From NCBI GenBank assembly GCA_002914845.1, contig JXTC01000054.1, positions 275,466 to 339,465 on the forward strand: a DNA stretch of 64,000 nucleotides, read 5' to 3'. How positions within the stretch are numbered: the stretch's first letter is position 1; each line of letters begins with the position of its first letter. Under the pieces are notes generated by a model. It did not search any database. It was not told the DNA's origin and saw only the letters and a list, made by a program, of their open reading frames with translations. Below are positions 55,713 to 64,000 of the stretch, piece after piece. A program made the position numbers and the translations under genes. The stretch comes from Trema orientale (lineage: Eukaryota; Streptophyta; Magnoliopsida; Rosales; Cannabaceae).

Positions 55713-56426
55713 GATGTCTAACATGAGTTGGTATGCTTTAAATTATGTTGGGTTATTGTTGTTAATGTCAATGTTGAGGGTGTTTTTTTTTTTTTTCCTT
55801 TATTAGTTAATGTCTCTGTAAATAGTTACAAAGTCTTGGGGAAACTCATTCCATTCATTCGAATTGGTGGGCTTTTGTAGGTGTACAGTCAAGGAATTAG
55901 GATTTTATGACCTTCTGATTTTTACTAATTGTATTAGAACTTAGATACGTCGATTAGGAGCCCCATGAAAAGTAGGTCTTTCTCATGCTCCCATGAAATG
56001 ACTCACTTTGTGCTTGCTTGTACCATGTGTAAAAATTTGAATCTATGATGCTATCAGATAATTTGGGTTTCTCTACTTTGCTTCATGCCTTAAAACCGCC
56101 AAAGCCAAGTAACTTTTTTCCTGTATTAAGCAGCATGTTCAACCATTACGCTTGGAGAAGCATTGGTTCATCCTTATTTGGTGAGAAAATTGAATGACAA
56201 GTTACATACTACATCACTTTTTTTCATTATCATTAAAGAGGAAAGATTTAGACACATTTGTGGTGTAGTTGAAAATACCTTAATCTCTAAGTCATTTATA
56301 TCAGTTTCTCTGTAAATCACAAATATATATAGGGAGAAGTTGCCATGCCTTGCGGATATGATAGCTCTTCATATGTCAAGAATCAAGAAATGGTGGTATG
56401 AAACAGTGTTAGGAGTAGAACTAGAA
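55713..56426. other. Intergenic, convergent 3' ends
   Basis: 3' flanks of the BAH gene (+) and pectinesterase (-). T-rich and AATAAA-poor. No further gene seen. Confidence 0.5.
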
Positions 56427-58363
56427 CTACATTCTAAGCCATTGTTGTCCATCTATGAAGTTTGTGCTTATGTAAGCCTTTATCTGGTCGTCACTGAAGG
56501 ATGTCATCCACGGCACCCTACCTTTTGTATCTGCTCCTCCACCTCTGCAGTGATATTCTCCGAACTCTACAGTCCTACACAAAATTTTCAGTTCTCTGTT
56601 AAAACTTAACTATAAGAGAGAATATGAGGTAATCTTAAAGGATAATGCTTTTGTCAGGTTATATGTATGTACTTTTGCCTTGATGGAAGGCTCCAGTCAC
56701 TCCATCCTGAGGAAGTTATGATCTTATCAAAATAACAATATGAATATATGATCCTTGAATAGTCTCCCCAAGCTCTTCCCAGGTAGATATCCCCAGTTCC
56801 TCTAACTATGCAGTTTACAAAAGAGAACCCTGTATTTTCTTGTGGGAAATCTCTGTGATGAGCTGCAACTGCTCCGGCATAAGTAGCTGTTGACTGTAGA
56901 ACACAATCCTATTTGTAGAGAACCAAACTCAGTAAGTTACACAAAAAAATTTCATGGATTTAGACAGAGTTATGCTAGTTAGGGGTGACAACTGTTGCAT
57001 CTTAGCCGTTCGATGACATAGAACTTATATTGCGTAGCAAAACCCACGTCAATGAATGGTTAAGATGCGACTCAATTGTTTCGCTAGGATTTTCCTCGGC
57101 AAGAAACAAAAATACCCGGATCAATTTTAATATGAATTTCTACCTTATAGAGTGATCGAGCTCTGCCAAATATGAAATCAATACTGCCCTGAATGTAAGA
57201 TTGGTAAAAGTAGTGTGATCCAACGTCGTCCAAGAGCGTGTCCTGAGTCCCCAAGATCCTTACTTTGTAGAACACTGCTTTATCACCTGCGATTCTCAGA
57301 GCCACTGCTTGCATGCCACGTCCTGCAGGGTCTGCAACTACAGTATTCTGCAACCACAAAACGACGTGTCGTATCAGCAAGTCAATGTTTTAAATGATCT
57401 ATCATTGCTTTAACAAGTTCCATGCCTTCATGTTTGGCTTCCCTCTCCTTTTGTCACGTCATACTTTATTTTCTTCATATTTTTCCATCTTGGGAATGGA
57501 ATGTACAAATGTTTAAGCAAAATAAGAAAAAGGGCCTCTTTATATACCTCAAAAGTAATCCCAGTAGCACAAAAATAATCAGATTCTATGGTTACAGAAG
57601 CCGAATGATATGTCCCAAGTTCCATGCCGTCTTTGCCTTTATCAGATGCCTTGTTATTCCAACTAATCACAGTATCAGAAGTTCGATTTTGGCTCCCAAT
57701 GAATGATATGTACGGCTTTGTGCTTGGTATAAATACTTTTTCCCTGCAAATTAATAGTAATTACTAAGAAAAAAAATTATGAGGGAGAGAACCACTAATA
57801 AGACCCCAATTAACCACCTATTATACTCCCTTAAACCACATTTGGATTCCTACTAACTCCAAGACAAAACAAAAGACATGTCAAAGAATGATGAAAGAGT
57901 TTCTCAAACAACATATCGAGAACATCTTTACCATTCCTTTTACTTTAAAAAATGAAAGACCGAAAACATAAGTGTTGCTAAGCAAACCCGAAAAGCTATA
58001 ATTTTCAAACTCTAATACACAACACTAAATGTTTGCTCAAAAAGTTCGATAAATATAGAAAGAAACAGACCTGTAAATTCCTGGAAGAATGTAAATCTTA
58101 ACTCTTTCAGTGTTTTGTTCTGGAACCATGTCTATAGCTCCTTGAACTGTTAAAGATTGACCTTTTCCACTCTTGTCAACCACAATAACTCGGCTTGATC
58201 CATTACCATATTCATCTCCTGAGGCCAAGCCCATCTTCATTTCATCAACTTTAAAATCATCCCAGCTGATGAAATTCTTGGCTTCTAAGGAAAAACCCAC
58301 TTGTAAACGACGCATAAAAGCCACAAAAACGACAACAAAACCAACAAAAACAGAGAACCTCAT
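56427..58363 (-). CDS. Pectin methylesterase without inhibitor domain
   Basis: Five exons on the - strand: 58363-58071, 57743-57548, 57347-57144, 56908-56673, 56574-56427, giving 358 aa. A hydrophobic N-terminus (1-17, signal peptide or anchor) is followed straight by the catalytic domain, with no PMEI pro-region (type II/group 1-like). Motifs: GIYREKV (95-101), QAVALR (176-181), QDTL (198-201), DFIFG (220-224), LGRAWG (274-279). Q176, Q198, D199, D220, R276 and W278 match the known active-site residues. It removes methyl esters from homogalacturonan in the cell wall, controlling wall stiffness and pectin breakdown. The last exon joins at SRQK/TVEFGEY and ends GQQWLRM. Closest I recall is Arabidopsis PME68 (At5g47500). 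Start is the first ATG in frame. Confidence 0.93.
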
Positions 58364-58459
58364 GATTTTTCTCACTCTAGTTTGATATTCTCTATCTGGG
58401 TATTTCTGGTGTTGAAGAAACCAATGATAACAATTAATGCTCTCAAAATCTCTGATCAA

Positions 58460-58505
58460 AGAAGAAGAGGAAGAAGAAGAAGAAGATGATGATGATGATT
58501 ATGAT
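58460..58505 (-). repeat. GAA/GAT microsatellite in pectinesterase leader
   Basis: (GAA)n passes into (GAT)n about 100 bp upstream of the start codon; pyrimidine-rich on the transcribed strand. Confidence 0.7.
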
Positions 58506-59230
58506 GATCAAGTGTATGGATTCAAAGGTATGAAAAATGTGAAGAAAATAAATGAAGGAGCGTGGTGTGTATGTGTGTTTTAAAGTTTTGTGAAGACTTA
58601 AACTTGGAAGAAGAGAGTTAAACCAGAAAGCTAGACCAAAGACCGTTATTATAGGAGGAGTTACAAAGACATGGGACAAGGTTGTGTGTGTGTGTATGTA
58701 TAATGTATACATATATATATGAAAAGGTTTGAAAAGAATTTAAAGAGACTTGGTTCAGTCACGTACCTTAACCTTGTGTTAAATGCAAGAGAGAAAAATC
58801 ATAGTTAAAAATGGGCGGGAGTTTAACAAGTTTCGGTTTAAGATCATGGGAGAAGTAGTGGTTTGTTAAGGTGAGAAGTTAAAAAGAGCTTTAAAACCTT
58901 AAATACAGCGGTTATATATTACATGGTTCTTTTTCTCTAAATAAATATTAACTGAAATTAACAAAAATATTTATCTGAAAATGTGACGTGAAAGTGAACT
59001 TTTTGGACTGATCAGTTTCTTTGCATGAGTTTTTGAATAATTGTTTTTTTTCTCTTAAATTTTAATAATGATATATAAATTCAGGAAGTTCACACTTTCA
59101 TGAGCTATATATATTAAAGATATGGTACCAGTGTTTCTTTCGAAGGAAACTGATTCGTGTGACATGACCCCCGTTATTTTTATTAGCGTCAAAAGTTTTT
59201 TTTATTTAAAATATTAGAGGTTCCTTTCAC
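58506..59230 (-). promoter_or_regulatory. Pectinesterase upstream region
   Basis: AT-rich with short (TA)n at 58710-58722 and 59106-59112. No firmly placed TATA box. Confidence 0.35.
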
Positions 59231-59232
59231 GG

Positions 59233-59725
59233 GCGGAGGCAGTCAAGGCCCGTGGGGGTATATGCCCACTGAATTTTTGAAAATTTATATTAGTACAGTA
59301 AAAGTTTTCATATTTTGAGTTTTGCTCCCACTAAATAAAAAAGATAAAATTAATATCCTATCTTATATAGTTCATTTTCTAATAAAAATATCTTTTAAAC
59401 CCAAATGTAATGTGTGCAAAAATTTAAAAATAATTAAAAGAGTTTAATATTACAAAGATGACAAATAGAAATAAACAATATTATAATTATTTTATATCCA
59501 CCCTTATTTTTTGCTCCTACCCCATCTTTTTAGAAGACTTCTTGTAAAAATTTTAATATTTAATTAGTGTAATTTTTCACACATCTTTGTGAGGAAAAAA
59601 AAATATTGCTTGTATTATTATTTGAGTTCAAAATTTTTATCTTGATTATTTCTATGAAGAAAAAAAAATCTCATAATTAGGTTATGCTTTTACTGAGATT
59701 AGCTTCTAGCTCCACCTTTGGTTTC
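59233..59725. mobile_element. Possible DNA-element remnant with GGCGGAG/CTCCACC ends
   Basis: Begins GGCGGAGGCAGTCAAGGCCC and ends AGCTTCTAGCTCCACC; ends are weakly inverted. AT-rich interior. No target duplication seen. Confidence 0.3.
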
Positions 59726-61019
59726 GTTTTGGTTTCTTTTTACGACTATAACAAAGACAAAAAATGTGAGGTTAGTTTCAAGCTTTGTTACTTATGGGAG
59801 ATATTCTATTATGTGGTACCAATGAACACATAAGAAGAAAATTCCTTAGGCATAACCACTAAAATCCAGTAGTTAAATTTGATACTAATTAATTTATTTA
59901 ATTCATTTGAAGAAAAATTACAATGAAGCGAGTGATTTATTATTATAATAATAAGCTAATTGGTTTTACCTATAGACTATAAATGTCAAAGGCTTTATTA
60001 TTATTTTTTTAATCAAGTTGGGTATTATTTTTTGAAGAAACAAGTTTTTTTTTTTTTTTTTTGGGGGGGGAGTAAAAATTCAATTTTTAGTTGAAGGGTG
60101 ACATTGTGTTTGTACTTTTTCTTTCTGTAACAGTCATCACAACATTTCTTCAATTTCTTCATCAATAATATTTTGCGTAAAAATTAATAAATGAGCGGTG
60201 GTGATTATGAATAATATTGACGATCAATGTCCTCCAAAGTCCAACGTGGTGCAATATTGCAAACCAGGAAAAACTGATCTGAGCTCATACTGTAGGTAAT
60301 TACAAAGGCAGTATGTATATAATATCTATACATACACACACATATATATGAATTATCAAATGAGAAGGGCTATTTGAGATATATATTACTAATATCTGGA
60401 TTAAGGCGTACGAAAGTATGCACATAATATTGTCCTTTACAGAGACCAAATCTAAATATCAGATCAGCAGACCAATCAGAAATGTAATATATGTGTGACT
60501 TATTAATAAGCATAGTAGCACACTGAATATGTTGAAGAAATATTATGGTTCCATGGTCTTTATTTCAAACAGTCTTTTTGTCCTAATATTTTAATTTGTT
60601 AATTACATTTTCAAAACAAATTGTCAAAGTGTCTTTGCACGCCTTTGTGTGTTTTTGTCTGGCTTGCAATTTGCAAATGTCTTCTGCAGGCCTTATGACA
60701 CCCCAAACCAAATGCAAAATCAGAAGGAATAGGATCTGAAAAATTGAAAAATAAAAAATAAAAACCACTAATAGTGGTTATATATGCTTCTAATTATTTT
60801 CTGAAATCTAATGAAAACCATTTGGAAGAATATGAATTTTATTTTACAAGGTGAAAAGAGAATTAATAATCTGAAGTTTTGGTTGCATTACAATAATCTC
60901 TTGCATACATACTTTTTTAGAAGGGTAGAATCTGGATTGTTCCACAAAGCTTTGGTATCTTTTTATTGATTTTTTCTTTCCCCACAATCCTCCTTTTAGT
61001 GGTGCTAGTGGCTATTAGG
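59726..61019. other. AT-rich spacer, no gene seen
   Basis: Includes a T17G8 homopolymer junction at 60045-60069. Nothing else supported. Confidence 0.4.
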
Positions 61020-61050
61020 GACATCCAAGTGATTTTTGATATATACATAT

Positions 61051-61318
61051 AGGGCACCAATCCGGTAGGTTTTTTTTTCCTTACTTATTTATAGGTATTG
61101 TTTTGCTCAATTAAAATTTATCGCACATATATTTTCATAGTAAAAGTCAGAGAGAGAAAAATATTAAATAATGTGTATTTATTTTTATTATTATTTTTAT
61201 TATTTTTTTTCCAACTACTTAAATTATGGTAGCTGTTAGATGATGATTCAACGGCTAAAAAAAAAAATGTATAGATACATAAAAAAATACCCACTAGGTT
61301 ATGTTCTCTACGTGTACA
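61051..61318 (+). mobile_element. MITE family A, copy 4
   Basis: Starts GGGCACCAATCCGGTAGG next to ATATACATA and ends near CCCACTAGGTTATG. The interior has AGCTGTTAGATGATGATTC, the family hallmark. The left half is very like copy 1. A 12-bp direct repeat GACATCCAAGTG flanks it (61020-61031, 61340-61351). Confidence 0.75.
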
Positions 61319-61351
61319 TATATATATTTTGAAATTAGAGACATCCAAGTG

Positions 61352-62680
61352 TTATAACACAACTGATATATCTAAGAGAGTTCTTTTGCCAAATGACATT
61401 CAGGTATAATTGTCGTGCATTGATGCTAAATTTCACTGTACAAGACTAAGGGATAATTTAATATTGTTATGCTATGCTGTTGCGCTATTGTAACTGTGCT
61501 GTGAGTAAAAATTATTTAGAAATTTGATAAATTAGATTCACAAGACTATTGTGTTATGTGTGTATCATAAAATGATATTTTAAAAAATTTGTGCTATATA
61601 TGAAAGCAGAATCAACTTTATAGAAGCAATCATTATCTTGTAGAAATAACTATTATCTTGCTATGATAATTCTACTTAAAATATATGTACACAATAATTT
61701 TTAAAATTAGCTGGACTCTCTCGTATTTTTCTCTAATTTTTTTTAAATGCTAAAAACGATCTCCAAAAGCAATCCTAAATAAGGCCTAAATCATCAATCA
61801 CATTATTTTTCTCTCCTCAATTCACACAAGAAAAGTTATATCATATATAGTCATAATCAATGTAACCCATTATAAAGAAATTGCTCTCTCTTCCTCAACC
61901 AACCCTTCCACTTTGTTTCATTTTATATTTTATAACCAATCCCTTCAAGCTTTTATAAATATTCTCAAAGAAAATTAAAATTTTAATTTCCGTAAAAAAT
62001 TTGCAGAAAACAGGGGGAAGACGAATTTCCGTCACTTCCCTGTCCGTTCCTTGGCAGTGGAGAAATATATGCATACATATATATATATATATATATTTTT
62101 CTCTCTTTAATATATAAATTGGTGTATTTAAATATGTCTACCCTCTTGTTGAGAGTATTTGTATTGTCTCTGTTATTGAGATTTTTTTGTCATTAGTTTC
62201 TTCTGTCTCATTTTTTACGTGCTATTGGTCAACAAATTGTACGCTCTTAAGATAGAGAAGGAACCTTGTTGCATGAAGAAAATCTCATCCAAGTTTTATG
62301 TATTTTTTGATATCTATTGAATGAAATTTATATCCACGTCCTCAAAAAGGAGAAAAACAACAGTCCCCATCCACTTCATTGTTATTCCTAATTAACACTT
62401 ATTTAGTTGTTTTAGAGAAGTATTACGAGAAATGGACCTATTTAGCACCGGATCAAAATGACTTATTTAGGAGTATTTCATTAAATGATATGTTTTAGAA
62501 GTGCCTCAAATTCTCAATATTAGTATAGGTAGTCACTAAGTTAGTGATCGGTGGTTGGTCGTAAATTTATAGTCGTAAAATATAGTAGCTACTCGTTGAC
62601 ACTATTAAAAAAGTTATTTTTGAAAAAAGAAGATCATTTGGCGCCAAATTACTCCTCGTTAAGTGGTCGTGGCTTGTGGC
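61352..62680. other. AT-rich spacer, no gene seen
   Basis: A (TA)n tract at 62077-62095; otherwise nothing supported. Confidence 0.4.
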
Positions 62681-62684
62681 CCAA

Positions 62685-62898
62685 TAAGAAAGCAACCCAG
62701 TAAAATGACAATTGGGCCTGGGCTTTCCATCTATGATCCAGCCCAACTCTATGCATCCTATTTTATTTTTCTTTTTGTTAAAATAATAATAATTTTGGAT
62801 AATACTGAGCAGGGACCATAGGGAGAAGAAGAAGAAGAAGTGTGCTCTCTCTTGGCTTTTCCGGAGCTGAAACGAATTGAAAGCTTCAAAAGATTTCA
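62685..62898 (+). promoter_or_regulatory. Promoter of plastid-protein gene with site II motifs
   Basis: GGCCCAATA (62688-62696), TGGGCC (62713-62718), TGGGCT (62719-62724) and AGCCCA (62740-62745) cluster 150-210 bp upstream of the start codon, followed by a GAAGAA leader. Confidence 0.55.
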
Positions 62899-64000
62899 AT
62901 GGCGGTTTCTTCAGTATCTGCAACCCTAATTCCATCCCTTTCTCTCTCCATTTCTTCCCCATTTTCTTCTTCTAAGCCTAAGATTTCTCCTTTCTCTTTG
63001 CACTTTGCAAATTGCTCCTCCGCTAAGCTCAGAGCTCTAAAACCCTCACAGTCGTCAACTAGGGTTTATGCTGCTCCTGAAGTGTTAGAACCGCCTCCTG
63101 AAACTTTAGATGGGTCCGGCTCCGAGGCTTTTGAGGTTTGTGTATCTTTCCCTTTTATTATTATTTTTTATTATTTGTAATTAATTGGATTATGCTCTGT
63201 TTGGATAGTGAGGAAATGTGGGAAGTTTTGTTATCCCAATTCAATTAAGTTTGAATTAGGATTTTCTGGGTTTTGTTCAGGAAACAAAATTATAGAAAAC
63301 TAGTTCAAATTTCGATTTTCCTGTTCAATTCCAGTACCCAGTTGAACTTAAATATTTGTGCAAAAACAATTGTTTCTTAGTTTTGAAAACTTCTTATGCT
63401 GTTTGTTTGATTTCTAAGAATTTTAGGGAGATAAGTTTTAAAAAAAGTTTATTTTAGGCCTAAATGAACCTGAGATAGATTATAGATATATGGTTTAGCT
63501 TAGTTGTTATTCATTTAGATATTATGAAAAAGAACAAGATGAGTTTTCATCCCCCTATATTTAACTTTGTGCAACTTTTTTGAGCTATAACCTGAAGCCT
63601 AAGTATCATGGTTTGCTAATGGATCAAAAGGGGATGGTTGGAAACTTTATTTTGTTTTTTAATGTTCAATTTTTGTTGCTTTTCAGGTTGGAGGTTCTGA
63701 GACTCCTAGCACTTCTTCGCTCAGTGTTGGTGCTGATGCTGACAAGGTTCTTCCTTGCTTGTTGAATATGTTTGTAACTTGACATCAAAGATTGAAACTG
63801 TGAAGAAAAGATGTGCAAAGCATTTATTTTTGAAATTGTCCATCTTCAACTTCTAATCATCAACTATGCTTTTATTTTTTCACTTGATAGAGTTTTTCCT
63901 ATGTTTTGAACACATTCATTGGAGCATTCGATCTGGGATGGCCTTTTTGAGTAAAATAAATGTGTTTTTCTTTTAGGTTGAACCGTTGAAATCTTACGGT
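62899..64000 (+). CDS. Probable plastid-targeted protein, 5' part only
   Basis: Exons 62899-63135, 63687-63746 and 63977 onward give 107 residues before the window ends; all junctions keep frame. The first 60 residues are rich in Ser/Ala with few acids (MAVSSVSATLIPSLSLSISS...), a typical chloroplast transit peptide, perhaps cut near RVYAAPEV. The following part is acidic and Pro/Ser-rich (PPPETLDGSGSEAFE, then SETPSSTSSLSVGADADKVE), like the N-terminal extensions of some plastid ribosomal proteins. No catalytic domain is reached, so the identity is unknown. Confidence 0.75.

Noticed and set aside
56340..56609. Plus-strand frame downstream of the BAH gene
   Set aside because: It is antisense to the last exon of the pectinesterase, which fits the family end-to-end.
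58364..58459. N-terminal extension of the pectinesterase
   Set aside because: The extra in-frame codons start at TTG; the first ATG (58363) gives a good signal sequence.

Overview
The window is nuclear DNA of a eudicot plant, probably a rosid tree or shrub. The genes are split by GT..AG introns, much of the intergenic space is AT-rich, and it is filled with copia, LINE, SINE, MITE and Mutator-like elements. There are no bacterial operons, rRNA genes, tRNA genes or CRISPR arrays. Three runs of N mark assembly gaps or ambiguities (13779-13808, 19372, 33195).

Six genes can be modelled with splice sites that keep frame. They are a TIM50-like mitochondrial translocase subunit (7118-10547, +), a ZIP-family zinc transporter (18881-20634, +), a 326-residue membrane protein of unknown function (22090-24026, -), a WSS1/SPRTN-type DNA-protein crosslink protease (32082-34602, +), a BAH + Agenet/Tudor chromatin protein (52375-55712, +) and a pectin methylesterase (56427-58363, -). 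A seventh gene, for a probable plastid protein, starts at 62899 and runs off the window. From memory, TIM50, ZIP11 and the WSS1-like gene are also neighbours in Arabidopsis (At1g55900, At1g55910, At1g55915), so this looks like an old syntenic block, with the -strand membrane protein between the last two here.

Layout. 1-7000: a nearly intact copia element (LTRs 895-1131 and 5874-6109) inserted in an older copia remnant, followed by two tandem MITEs. 7118-15480: TIM50, then degenerate tandem copies of its 3' flank, loaded with MITEs whose target duplications and empty sites are visible. 15480-18880: repeat-rich spacer with a SINE and a MITE holding a 76-bp perfect hairpin. 18881-24300: ZIP and membrane-protein genes, convergent. 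24831-36000: a foldback MITE, a broken 5' copy of the WSS1 gene, repeat arrays, then the full WSS1 gene, fused upstream to a stray piece of the BAH gene (31507-31847). 36343-49067: one 12.7-kb nest. A minus-strand L1-type LINE is split by a 5.2-kb long-terminal-inverted-repeat Mutator-like element, whose interior is a hierarchy of TAGACA/TGTCTA repeats, and by a second 2.3-kb insertion. 49068-51110: minisatellites and a small foldback element. 52375-58363: BAH gene and pectinesterase, convergent. 58364-62898: repeat-poor to MITE-bearing spacer. 62899-64000: plastid protein.

The most unusual item is the 36531-41723 element. It has roughly 0.55-kb inverted termini, a 10/11-bp target duplication and about 4 kb of nested tandem repeats built from the short palindromic word TAGACA/TGTCTA. 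No transposase is seen. Removing it rejoins the LINE RNase H reading frame. A small element at 50700-51098 has the same design with a different palindromic word (GGTAACC/ACTAGT). All boundaries, identities and homologies were read by eye; no search was run.
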